From the NCBI RefSeq assembly GCF_048544455.1, contig NC_133529.1, positions 53,191,401 through 53,255,400 on the forward strand: a stretch of 64,000 nucleotides of DNA. The letters run 5' to 3'. Position 1 is the first letter of the stretch; every line of letters begins with the position of its first letter. Position numbers and translations under genes: made by a program. Origin of the DNA: Silene latifolia (taxonomy: Eukaryota; Streptophyta; Magnoliopsida; Caryophyllales; Caryophyllaceae). The notes under the pieces were generated by a model, which did no database searches, was not told where the DNA came from, and worked only from the letters and a program-made list of their open reading frames with translations. Of the stretch, positions 1-11,800 are shown in pieces.

Positions 1-813
1 GGAGGATGGGGGATCTGAATGGAAAGATGATGATGACGTGAATTGTATGTTGGTTGATTGTAAAGCATGAAAGTATAATGATTGATACATGTAATTTGGC
101 ATGTTATAATTATGTAAGGAAAAATGTTTTGTCTATATACATAAAGCGATGTGTAAGTATACATGTTGTTGTTGTCGTGTTGAGTAAAAATACAGAAGGT
201 TGGGAGTGTGAATTGAACATGTGCTGGGTGAACATGTTGAATGAATATGGTGGATATATATGTGGTATGATGGACGAATTAGTGGAAAAAAGATGAATCA
301 TCGTGGTATGATAACATGGTTCCTGATTAAGCATGTTATATAATGGAAGTTATTTTATAATGTTGTTATGCTAGTAACATGTGAATAGGGGACTTGATGT
401 CGTGTATTTGTGATTTTGTTTACGAAAAGTGATAGAATAAAAACATGTGGGTAAGTCATAATTGGCAAGTTAGATAAATTATGTGCATGATGAATGTTGT
501 TGTTTGGCTTTTGAAAATAGTAACATATGATTATGAATACTGGTTTTATGAGTTTTGGACTGGTTTTGTTTGCTTGGTTGTTGTTTAAGCTGTTTGGAAG
601 AAAAAAATCAAATAGTTTGTCGTCTGATTACAGCAAAGTTGTCTTTAAACTGTTATAACTTGAGATACATAAATGATTTTGATGTAATTCCAATTGGAGG
701 TGATAGCTTGTCCTTTTACGATTCTAACGATAGGTCACACGCCCAAAACGACCAAGAAATGAGTGAGTTATGGCTGTTTTACGAAAACTGGACAGTGCTG
801 AGAAATGCGTAGG

Positions 814-1001
814 TACTCGATCGAGTAGCATTGGTACTCGATCGAGTAGGGGGGTACTCGATCGAGTAGGGGGGTACTTGATCGAGTACGTCAGGTACTC
901 GATCGAGTGTCCCTGGTAATTTGTTTTACGTGCTTCTGATCTTCACCTACTCGATCGAGTAAGTCCCTTACTCGATCGAGTGGCCTGTACTCGATCTAGT
1001 G
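814..1001. repeat. Phased palindrome cluster, TACTCGATCGAGTA type, 8 copies
   Basis: Copies of the 14-bp palindrome TACTCGATCGAGTA or one- to two-base variants begin at 814, 835, 855, 875, 896, 948, 969 and 988. Steps inside a run are 19-21 bp. The spacers are not conserved in sequence. The same motif recurs in the LTR at 4368-4516, so it belongs to this element. Each copy holds two CpG sites. Function unknown. Confidence 0.9.
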
Positions 1002-3977
1002 ACCCCTGTTTTGGGTCATATGCTTATCTTTTGACTTCGTTGCATATTATGTTTAATTCAAAGGCGTCATTTTGCTTCTTTATGCATTGTTTTACATGTA
1101 TGTTGGTCTTGACGCGTAAGTTACCCAATTTTGTGGTGTAAAGAGTGGCACCTAGGATGAGTATGAGTTCGGTGGGGAGGACATGATTTATATGTGTTGG
1201 GATTGGTAAGACTTAATTGAGGCATAGAGCATGTTGTGTGAGACGAGATGAGTGACATGATTGTATGTTGAGTAATGAAAATGTAAGTGAATGTGGGCAA
1301 GGCATGATGTAAGTTTAAGGAACGTGAGAATGAAAAGATTGAAAGAAAGGATGTGGATAGTAGCAACCTGAGATGTATAATAAATTATGGAGGGAGATGG
1401 TTAGAAATAGTGTTGAGTAAGAATATATGTAATGAAAGGTCGTTTGGAAATAGTGGTATATAGCGAACTTAATGGGACATGTCGCGACGTGGATTTGTAG
1501 ATAGTGACTGAGTTTGGAAATTTGTGTTATCGAGAGACAAAACTACTGTGTGATTTCCTTGGGTAATTAACAGGTATTAAATGAATTCTGATTTCTAGAG
1601 ATGTAAAAAGGGAGATGCAATTGTTTGAACATTAAACGTTGATTCTATGGATAGATTAGTGGCAAGTGTGAGTGATGGCATAATAAGAGAAGATCCATGG
1701 TAAAAAAGAGTGAGATGATGTCGGTAGAAAATAATGGAATTTGAGTTTTGGAGCAACGAAGGGGTAACTGGATTTCTAAAGAGTTAGCTAGAAGGAATAA
1801 GGAGTTGAACTATTAACTGGTATTATTGAGTGTAAAGAGAAAAGAAGGATAAAAGTAAGCTGAGGAAAATATTCACCGGAGTTATGTGATATAAAGGTAA
1901 GGAATCATTGAAATGTGTGATAGTGTCACGAGGATGTTAGCTAAAGGTTATATAGGAGTTTCAGGACAACATGATTGATAATGAGTTTCGAGGAATTAAG
2001 GGAGTAAGAAGTTGGTGGAGTATTGGCACGATACGAGATATTTGGTGGAGAGTTGGATGACAATACAAATAAGATAGTATTGGGAATAATGTTGAGGTAA
2101 TTTCGTTGATGGGTTTGATGTTCGTTATTTGGGATGTTAACCAAAGATAGGAGAAAAAACCGTGTTATTTTGATATGAGTGTAAGAGGTTTGATATACGA
2201 GCAGTGGTGGTATTGTGGTGTTGTCACTAGTGGTTAAGGGTGATGATAGATAAGAAAGACAGCAGTCCTAGAGAGGTTGATTTTGTAAAGGCCGGATTGA
2301 TATGAATGTTTGTAAGGAGTTATAAGATGTGGTTATAGAAGGCGAGCGCTAGTGGTTGAATATTAATGGTATGGTTCTACTTGGCATGAGGTGATGGTTA
2401 TGCGAACGGGAAAATGTATTATGAGGGGCATAAGAGTTAAGCTCGGGCGACAGGTAACCTTTATCGAGTGGTAACTTACGTGATCAGGATTGACTAGTTG
2501 GTTGTGATTACGGGTCTATGATATGTGTAAATGTTTGTGTGAGGTTCTGACCTCACAAGAAGTGGTATGGTGTGATAATTATAAAGTTTTTTTATGAATG
2601 TTCTGTAATATATATGTTGGACACGGTAATTTAATTGAATGATATCCAAAAAGGTAATAATTTGATTAATTTGACATGGCTAGTTATAATTTTATGTGTA
2701 TTAATAACACATGTGTATTTCGTGAAATGGTAGAGATGATGTTCATGAGATGCTTATCTGTTTATCCATATAATATGTTGCGTGGTGATTTAATAAAGTG
2801 GATTTGAGTAAGTTTTTCTTGTCTGAGAAGTTATGCTCAGTCAGTGTTTATGGGAATCGTATGCAGTTGTGATGTCTATCGGTGTGGTTGTGGTGCCTCG
2901 GGTGGTGATCCGGGCACGGTACATAGTGTTGTGATGCGGGTATTTTCGCACTACGGTGTGGCTGTTGGTGGCGGTGTTGTGATGCCGTCACCGGTTGTGG
3001 TGGAGTAGGCGGGATGATTATGATTCGAGTTTGAAAGTACATACCCGATTATACATAGATTGTTGTTTTGTTTGATGTTGCTCCTGCGAGTTTTGATTTC
3101 TGCAGATAGACAGTTGTCTTGTTTATTGATGTTTTCTTTACCAGGTTAAGTTGGGTATGAGGTAGAGTATGATATGAAATAGAGTTGAATATGTTTTCGT
3201 TGTTGTCATGGTAAAGTGATATTCTGTTGATGGGACACGGTTGTGAGAGGTTGTTACAGTAATTTTGATCTTCTTTTCAGATGAGACATGGTAATGGAAA
3301 ATGATTCGTGGAACATGTGTTGTAATGATCTGAAAGCGGCAGGTAGTTCATAATCTTTTGTTGAGACAATGAGTGTAGGGTGTTGGGGGAATTAGTGTCA
3401 TGTTAAGTTGTGTATGAGTTTTGCGGTAATGAAAGAAAGAACTTGAGGATCTAGTGTGCGTGTACGTAACGAGTGCGGATCGTGAGTTATGCTTCTGGGA
3501 GATAAGTGCCTTACATAGAGAGGTATGTTGTTTGGCAGTAATAATGAAGAGTGGGTATGGTGATTTGCTACGAGTTTATGGTATAGGTTAGGTGCTATGC
3601 CGAATGAGTTGAGGAATGAGAAATGTTTATGTATGGATCCTTGGATATAAGAATGGTGAGTGTTTGGTTTATAGACGGTTATCTTTGACATGTGGTGGTA
3701 CAGAGGGTAATGAGATATAGATATGGTTTGGTATTAGTGAGTTACGAGGACGTAACATTTGTCTTAAGAGGAGTAGGATGCGATAAAACAGATTTTGATG
3801 GTCGTACATATGGTAATATATTCGGAAGTTGAGTCTTGATGTAGAATAAAAGATCGATTCGTGTTGTGGGTGATTTTATTAAAGGTCATGACCGTGCTTG
3901 TAGTAGCGTGATGTTTAGGAGTGTGAGAGTATTTCACTAGTATTGACAGTTGGATGATGAGGTTACGCGTGTGAGTA

Positions 3978-4020
3978 AACTTCGAGGACGAAGTTCCTTT
4001 TAAGGGTGGTAGAATGTAAC
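3978..4020 (+). repeat. Duplicate of the polypurine-tract/LTR-start junction
   Basis: The hairpin, purine tract and LTR-like start seen at 4301-4350 also occur here: an AACTTCG..CGAAGTT hairpin, then a purine run, then TGTAACATTCCG at 4015. The two copies are about 323 bp apart. It may be a remnant of a partly duplicated LTR border, since the sequence after 4021 is not a full second LTR. Confidence 0.6.
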
Positions 4021-4337
4021 ATTCCGTTTGATGTCTATGAGTGTCTTGGTATTGGATTTGATAGTTGATGATATTATGGAGCTAGCAGCATTAGAGGATG
4101 GTAGTTGATTATGTATGGAGTTGGTGTCGTGAGAGATATATATGTAGTAGATACGATATAGTGAGTCATGTTGTGGAAGTAAACATAGTTGGTGGAGTGG
4201 GTGTTAAGAGTTCATGTTCTATGTCCGGTCGAGTTCTTGAGTCCTTAGCTAAGTTGTTGTGTCTTGGTCGAGTCAGTATGGTTGTTTTTATGTATGGGTT
4301 GAACTTCGGGGACGAAGTTCTTTTAAGGAGGGAAGAC

Positions 4338-5729
4338 TGTAATACTCCGTATTTGTAAGTCTTTGGGTACTCTATCGAGTAGGCCTTACTCTGTCGAGTA
4401 AGGGTGAGTTGCGTTTTAAAATAGTTTCTGACCTGTTGGGTACTCGATCGAGTAACGTGGATACTCGATCGAGTAAGGGGGCACTCGATCGAGTACCTTA
4501 GCTACTCGATCGAGTAGCCGGTTTACGGGGGTTGTTTTCTCGGGTTTTGTTAATAATGCGATTAGAGTATATAATACTTCCGTCATTGTTCCTAAATCAC
4601 TTTTCAAAACCTAATCTCTGTGAGAGGAGAAAGCAAACTACGTCATTAGCATTAATCGCATTGTTGGCAAATCCCGGAGCTTGGAAGGTCGGATTTCATC
4701 GTTCGGTATATCGTTGAGTTCCTTGCGTCGAGGGTAAGACCTATGTACCGTTTTTATGGTGATTCCTTTAAGTTGTTTAAACCCTAATATGGGGATTTGG
4801 GGGTTTTTGAGTAGTTTGTGATTTGGTAGCTTTTGTATGTTGTATGATAGAAGGAGGTTTTGTAGAAGAGGCTTTTGATACAGCTGTAGAGACCGTCTGA
4901 TAATTGTGCTTTCCAGGTAGGCTTTCCTACTCAGTATTAGTCCCATAATGGGATGATTGTTGATGTGTTGAGATTGATTGTTTGATATAGTAATTGTATT
5001 GTGACTATTGTGATTGTGATTGTACAATCGTTGATAGATTCGGACGGTTGTTGATATTGTGATTGTGATTGGTTGCCTATGGTTCTCGAGATGCGTTCTC
5101 GGCTGAGTGGAGTCACTTGCGGGAGTGGCTTCACGCCCTAGTTTCGCCCTTCGTGGAACCCGCCACGGAAGGGGATGTGCACATTAATGGACAGGGTTAT
5201 CGCTCACTATGTGGAGCGGGGATTTGGTGGGTACGGCTGCGGTCCCCCACTGGCAGGGCTGGTCCAGTGGACAATCAGTGATTGAGATGATTGGAGTTGG
5301 TTGGTTGTGTATGTGTGACAGTTAAGCTGTCTGTTTATCTTATTGTATATATTTATAGCGAATTGTGTGATTAGTACTGACCCCGTTTAAATGTTTTAAA
5401 AACTGTGGTGATCCATTCGGGGGTGGTGAGCAGTTACTTGGCAGGTATATCTTGGATACGCGTGGGATCTAGCTGGGGATGGAGTCATCACATATCAGAG
5501 TCTTTAGTCTTCCGCTGTGTTTGTTAGGACAGTTCCTTTCAGTTGGTTTATAGTTTGAGAACAGTTGTATTTTGCTTACAGTTGGTTTTGTTATGTAATC
5601 GCTAAAACTTATTTAATAAAGTATGTTTCTTCATTGTCTTATGATTATCATGCCTCGGGTAACCGAGATGGTAGCGTCCTTATACCTGAGTGGTCCTGGT
5701 AAGGCACTTGGAGTATGGGGGTTGTTACA
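4338..5729 (+). mobile_element. 3' LTR of the Tekay/Del-like element
   Basis: The LTR runs from TGTAATACTCC at 4338, just after a purine tract, to GGGGGTTGTTACA ending at 5729, giving TG..CA ends and about 1.39 kb. It contains the block GGGGATGTGCACATTAATGG (5172-5190 area), which recurs in the other Tekay-like LTR fragment near 29334 (minus strand). Immediately downstream, copia reverse-transcriptase coding sequence begins in mid-domain at 5730, so the element is inserted into a copia pol gene. Its left half and other LTR lie outside the window, so the target duplication cannot be checked. Confidence 0.8.
4368..4516. repeat. Phased palindrome cluster inside the LTR, 6 copies
   Basis: TACTCGATCGAGTA-type units begin at 4368, 4387, 4441, 4462, 4482 and 4503. 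The last four step by 21, 20 and 21 bp. The first two are degenerate (CTCTATCGAG, CTCTGTCGAG). The cluster sits about 30-180 bp inside the 5' edge of the LTR, in the region expected to be U3. Confidence 0.9.
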
Positions 5730-7038
5730 CGTAGTCATGCTGCGTTCCATTCGGATTATCTTAGCGATTGCCGCTTTTCATGACTATGAAATTTGGCAGA
5801 TGGATGTGAAAACCGCCTTCTTAAACGGTTATTTGGAGGAAGAGTTGTACATGGTACAACCCGAAGGTTTCATCGATCCTGAACATCCTAAGAAAGTGTG
5901 CAAGCTTAAGCGTTCCATTTATGGACTTAAGCAAGCATCTCGGAGTTGGAATCATCGCTTCGACCAAGTGATAAAAGAAAATGGATTTACTCGATCGGTC
6001 GAGGAACCATGTCTATATATCAAGTCGAGTGGGAGCAAGATTGTCTTCCTAATATTGTATGTCGATGACATACTCCTGATTGGGAATGACATACCTCTCT
6101 TAACTTCGGTAAAAGTATGGTTGAAGAACCATTTCCAGATGAAAGATCTGGGTGAGGCGCAAAGAATTTTGGGCATCCGTATCCATCGAGATAGATCGCG
6201 TCAGATGTTATCTCTCAGTCAGGAGTCTTACATATACAAGATCCTAGAGAGATTCAGCATGACTAACTCCAAAAAGGGGTTTCTTCCTATGGCTCCAGGG
6301 GTGCAATTGAGCAAGTCTCAGGCACCAGAGACAACGGAAGAGAAAGAGCGCATGACACGGATTCCTTATACCTCGGCTATAGGATCAATCATGTATGCCA
6401 TGATATGCACACGTCCGGACGTGGCATATGCATTGAGTATGACAAGTCGATTCCAACAGCATCCAGGTGAATCACATTGGATGGCTGTCAAGAACATTCT
6501 TAAGTACCTACGGAGGACTAAAGATTGGGCATTGACTTATGAGGCGAACAAAAGCTATGCGCAACCGGTTACGCAGATGCTAGCTTCCAAACGGATCGAG
6601 ATGACTCGAAATCTCGGTCTGGATTCGTTTTACTCTTAATGGCGTTGCGGTGGAAGAGTTCCAAACAAAGTGTTACAAAGCAGATTCTACGATCGAGTCC
6701 GAGTACTATGCCGCGTCGAAGCCGCAAAGGAAGCGATATGGATGCGTCAATTCTTATAAGGACTATCCGTAGTGCCTAGTTCGAATGACCCGATCACCAT
6801 CTATTGCGACAATAGAGGTGCCATCTTCCAAGCTAAGGAGCCTAAGTCTAGCAACAAGTCTAGACATGTACAACGGAAAGCTCATCTAATCCGAGATTAC
6901 GTGGAGCAAAAGGAAGTAGTGATAAAAAAGATTGCTACAGATGATAATATAGCAGATCCTCTCACTAAACCATTACGACAAGATAAGCATGAAGGGCATG
7001 TTAATTCCATGGGAATTAAACGTGTTCCTAAGTTGTAG
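5730..7038 (+). pseudogene. Ty1/copia pol fragment (RT and RNase H), copia-1
   Basis: The sequence enters inside the reverse transcriptase (motif QMDVKTAFLNG near 5800) and continues through the active-site YVDD box (near 6058-6070), the SIYGLKQASR motif and the TRPDVAYALS block. The first frame stops at 6639. RNase H continues out of frame: a degraded stretch at 6640-6770, then an open frame at 6772-7038 with the CDN, RHV and ADPLTKPL motifs that end copia pol. At least one frameshift and a stop lie between. Wording of the motifs fits the Tork/TAR group. Integrase and gag are missing because the Tekay-like LTR cuts in at 5729. The open frame that appears to start at 5623 is partly LTR and is not a real start. 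Confidence 0.9.
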
Positions 7039-7892
7039 TACTCTTTTATGGATTAGATTCATTCTCTTTTGTACTCTATACGACATCATCGTTTTGATAT
7101 TTATATATTCTGTTTTTCATGTGGTATTGTACGACAATTTTTGAACACCACAAAGTGAACTGAACAAACATTATATTTTGGTCCTTAATTGCCCACATGA
7201 GCTGATAACTCTGGCAATTATTTTGTGACGTTGGTTGATGGTGGGTTCAACGAGCCATAAGTCAAACGGTTGACTAACCAATCACAGAGGCGAGTTATAC
7301 GGATATCTCGTAGGACACAATTGTGACATCGACGTGGAGTCCTAAATGTTTTATAATATTCGGTGCCAGGTCGTGGATAGGACCTCCATGGTGATCCTAA
7401 GAGTCGATTCTTTTGACTATCGTTGTCTCTTGAGATCGAGGCGATTTTGGGTGACTTTGGTTTCTTTCTCACGGTCATCCGTAACAGGGGGCCAAGTAGA
7501 TTTTTTCTGGGTCATTTCATGCTGTGCTTAGATCGGAAGGAGTCGAGTTGAAGGAAATATTCAGCCTTTATCAGGTACTCGATATTTCTCGGGGCCACTC
7601 GAGGAGTCAGAATCGAAATGCATGGCCATGCTAGAATACGGATTCGTTTTATCAGTTAAGTTACTCTCTAGTCGGGGAAACCACTCTTGATACAGATCGA
7701 TTGTAAAATACGACCTTTGCGGATCCGGATCTGCAAATTGTTTTACATTGAGTGGGAGAAATTTTAAATGGATATGAGAATCGGTTATCGCACATACACT
7801 TGTACGGACAAGTGGGAGTTTGTTGGAGGTGGTGTCCTCCAGTTAGTGCGGATAACGTCATTGCACATACACTTGTACGGACAAGTGGGAGC
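7039..7892 (+). other. 3' untranslated region of copia-1
   Basis: No open frame of note lies here. The region runs from the pol stop to the polypurine tract AAGTGGGAG just before the LTR. It ends with a duplicated border described separately. Confidence 0.6.
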
Positions 7893-7935
7893 TTGTTGGG
7901 GCTGGTGTCCTCTCTGATTAGTGCAAGGACATATA
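7788..7935 (+). repeat. 73-bp tandem duplication of the polypurine tract and LTR start
   Basis: The stretch CACATACACTTGTACGGACA, followed by AGTGGGAG and then TGTTGG, occurs twice, with starts near 7791 and 7864 (73-bp step). Both copies contain a purine tract and a TGTTGG LTR-like start (7821 and 7893). The second copy continues into the full LTR, so the first is an extra border. Confidence 0.8.
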
Positions 7936-8873
7936 AATCTCTAAAAGGATCAAAGGGCATACTTTTGTATTATTATCAGTTGATCCACGTTTATCAATAA
8001 CGGTCTGCTTGCTAGATAAGTTTGACGTTATTGTCATACAGATGGCGGTGATCAACTGGTCCCTAAAAGTCACACCTATAAGATACGTTTGAGAGATGTG
8101 ACGGTATGAAAATACAGTCATGTTGATGCCTAATTTGACTAAGCAGTTAGTCGGAGTTATTGACTAATAATTAGTCAAACGCGATGTTGAGATAATTATT
8201 TAATACAGATTAAGTAATACGGCCTAAGGCGAATTAAGCGGTTAATTCGTAAATTAAATATAAACGGTTATATTTAATTAATGTATATTGAATTAATTAT
8301 ACAATATTGTCTTTGTCGGACATGTATTAATATATCGACTGAGTCACGTTACTAGTTGATATTTTAATAACCGATAACCGATGACGATTTATAATAAAAC
8401 CGCGTCATATACATTTTAGCAATTTCGTGTCGGACCATGAGTTAAAAATAAAGAGGAAGTGAAAGCCCACTTCCCCATGCAAACCCACGGTTTGGCCGAA
8501 ACACACAAAAGGAGAGCTCCTCTCCTTTTGTGACCTAATTGTCTCATTTGAAACAAAGATTAGGGTTTTGAGAGTATTTTCCTCTGAAAATCCTAGATCT
8601 CACATCAAGAAAACTCACAATAGCTCTCTCAATATTGCAAGTCAATTAGAGAGCATTTCTAGCACAAGGGGCATAGTCTCAGACGGTCTTGGGTGCAACG
8701 ATTAGGAGGAAATCTCTGTTGATTTCTGATCCTAGGCCGAATTCTCAAGGACCCGAGGTTGATTCTTTATTCCTTATCGTTTCTCTTGTATTTATGTTTT
8801 ATGACGATAATCACATGTTAAAGATACGTTATAGTCCTAAAATTTAAGGGAATTTTACGGATATTTCCCTACA
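7893..8873 (+). mobile_element. 3' LTR of copia-1
   Basis: The LTR starts TGTTGGGGCTGGTGTCC at 7893 after a purine tract and ends TTTCCCTACA at 8873, about 980 bp. A motif common in plant copia LTRs, TCTTGGGTGCAACGATTAGG, lies near 8686-8705. Directly after 8873 the sequence is antisense decayed copia pol, so copia-1 lies inside another copia. Confidence 0.75.
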
Positions 8874-11800
8874 CTATTTCATGTTCTATAATCTAATTTG
8901 ATCTTTTATGTAGTTATTCATCTCAATTTAATTGAAATGACATGACTCATCATGTTAAGCCTATGAGAAGGCTTTGGTTAGTAGGTTTTATCAACTTCTT
9001 GTACCTTACTCAACCTTACTACATACTCGTTTTCCTTTGTAATATATACATTTGCATTACAAAACTTTCTGAGTACGTGTCGAGATCCAATCAAGACATA
9101 GGCCCTCTAGCCTTAGAATAGCTCCCACTATTTTCACAGTGTGCGGGACTCATCCTTCTTGCACCTCTCATGATTGCAAGTGTACTCAATTTCCGTTGTA
9201 AACATTTCTCATTGTTCTTTATTGCCTAGAACGATTCTAGAAAATCTACTTCTTAATTAACATAGCCACAATGGTATCTTAACCATCCTAATGTGTTTTA
9301 ATTATGGTTTTGTCAGAAACCATGTGCAATCTCAATTGTCAATTGTCACTTGTGTAACACCCTTACACAAAATTGCATCATAAACACTTTGCTTTACTTC
9401 CTTAATGCTTCTGCAAGCACTTAAGGGTAATCTTTATGGCTTACTTGGTAAAGATTACTTAAATTCGATTTTGAAAACAACTCATCATACTCAAAGTATA
9501 TGAAGTGTTATACATCATTACTCATTTAATTGATCCGGCAGCGAAAGCAAATAAAATCAATCAAACATGTTCAATTTAATTGAACTATTTATGAATCTTA
9601 TCAACATAAGACTTCTTATTGACGCTAATATCATGTGGATTTATCTTCATAAAACCGGATATTCAAGATGTATTATAATACTCTAAAAGTCTTAAATCAT
9701 TCGCAATGAACAATATGTCATCCACATATAAGACTAATAAAAATTTCCGTAACTCCCACTAAACTCCATGTATAAACACAACTTCTCGACTTATAGAGAA
9801 AAGTTTTATAACATGATCAAAACATTGATTCTAACTCATTGATGTCCTACTTAAGACCATCTCTTAAGTTGCACATTATCTTAGGATTGCAAGAATCTAT
9901 AAAACTCATGACATGTATTGAATACATTCCTTCTTTTGAAGAAGTGGGTTTTAGATTCACATGTTGTATGCGTATCCTCATAATGAAACACAATCCCTAA
10001 GAAGATCCAAATAGACTTAAGCATTTCAATTAGTGCAAAACCCTTTGCACCCAATATTGCTTTGAAATCTCTCTTTATTAGTGCAAAACCCTTTGTCACT
10101 AATCAAGCCTTTTATTTCGGATTTTCATGGTCCTAAGCCTTGTATTGAGTTGTGACTTAAACACTCTTATGTAAGTCATTCGTTGATTACTTTCCTGAAG
10201 TAATCAACTTGAATCAAACAATTTCTTTTGTAAGTTATAAGATCTTTACTTTCTTAAAAGTAGCATGAATTCAACATCTTTAATCAGTGACGAATTTAAC
10301 CTCCTAGGTTTTAAAGAAACAACGTCTTACACAAAACGTCTCATGTAGCCAAGAAAGACCAGTTTCTTGCGACATAACATTCTTTGTGGCTCTTGAATAA
10401 TTTCTCCCACTCTGTCTTCTAGAAATAAACTTGTATTTTAGAAAGACAGTTTCACGAGCCGCAAACCCATCGTACTCGTGATAATTAAAAGGGAAAAAGA
10501 GCATTTGTTTCTTGTGTAAGCTTACAAACATGGTACATATCTCATATGAATCGTTTAGATTTAGTGGAAAAATAATTTAGACAAAATGATAAAATCCCCA
10601 AAAGGATCAAGTAACTCAAAGTGACTTGATGAAATCCAAACCATATCGAATAGCGTTTGATTTCTTATCCAACCACGCATTATTCCATAATGCGTACTAA
10701 GAGAGATTAACTTGTGATACTATATCACATTTCTTTTGGCTTATATCAAAGTCTTCACTTTGATAATCCCATCACGACTAAATCGTGATTCCTTGAACTC
10801 TTTAAACTTCTTCAAAGATTTTTCTATTTACCTTATTAAGTGAACACATTAGCGTCAACTTAAATCGTTGGTAAAAGAAAATGATCAACCTATTTTGGAT
10901 CGATGATTTACAACCTCGATCTCCTTTTCAACCAAAAGGCACGAGACATCTTGCTTTGAATACAAGATACGCATATACCATTAACAATCTAATGGTTTCA
11001 AGAGTACTCGATAACTCTTTGCGTTCATCATTCCAGAATCTAAGGTTTAATCTTGGGTTACCAATTTGAGTCTTGTATCATCTTCATGATATATCATTCT
11101 AGTTTGGTTTAGAATATAATCACCTTGATAATGGGCTAGCCATACATCAAATCGTGGTGTATAGGGTCACAAAAGTGAAACCTCTTTTGTATCTTAACAA
11201 GTTTGTATTCTTATTTAGAGTTTATGTACTTAATAGTCATAATTAAGTACAACTTTAAATCCAAAAACTAGATTGAGTACACAATTACTCTATCTCTCGA
11301 CATTATTGTTGCTAGTCGTCATATTCTATCATCTTATGTGTCGAATACAATGATGAAAACCTCCACTGGTTTCTAATATTGACGAAGTGGTACTAGCAAA
11401 ATTTATGTTCAATCAAATAAACATTTAAAGAAGAAGGTCCCATTAGATGTCACACAACTAACTTGTTGATTCTTCAATAATTTGGGGTAGTTTCCTTTCT
11501 TGTGTCCAACATTTAAGACAATGGAAACTTTATTGGTCGGGATTGATAGGTTTAGTATCGTCATTTCTTAATAACTTTACTTTTAACATTACCTTGTATC
11601 AATTCCATTATTATCTTTACTTCTTGAACCTCATCTTCATCTTAACGGTTTAAGAGAATGCTCCCACTCATTTCAATGAGTCTTTGCTTTGAGAAGCAAA
11701 ATTGAATTCATGAAGATTACTCTTCATTTGTTCGTTTTAGTCTTAAAACTTTCATTGAAGTGGTTGCGTTATTTTGGTCAATTTTGATTTCCAACAAATC

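Larger units (their letters stand above)
1..4337 (+). mobile_element. 3' noncoding part of a Tekay/Del-like Ty3/gypsy element
   Basis: This tract leads directly into an LTR at 4338, and its last 40 bases hold a purine-rich tract preceded by a hairpin GAACTTCG-GGGA-CGAAGTTC (4301-4320). That arrangement is typical of the 3' end of plant Tekay/Del chromoviruses, so I read it as the tail of one such element on the plus strand. No gag, protease, RT or integrase motif is recognisable in any frame. The plus strand is strikingly poor in C and rich in T, G and A. The short open frames scattered through it look like chance. Lineage assignment is inference from the end motifs only. Confidence 0.55.

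Noticed and set aside
814..1001. Evenly spaced repeats with short unique spacers, CRISPR-like at first sight
   Set aside because: The setting is a plant retrotransposon, spacers are only 6-7 bp, and no cas genes exist. They are phased palindromes.
2848..3691. His/Thr/Pro-rich minus-strand frames
   Set aside because: Composition follows from the C-poor plus strand; no conserved motif.
5623..5729. N-terminal 36 codons of the copia RT frame
   Set aside because: This part is the 3' end of the Tekay-like LTR and joins the copia frame by chance at the insertion.
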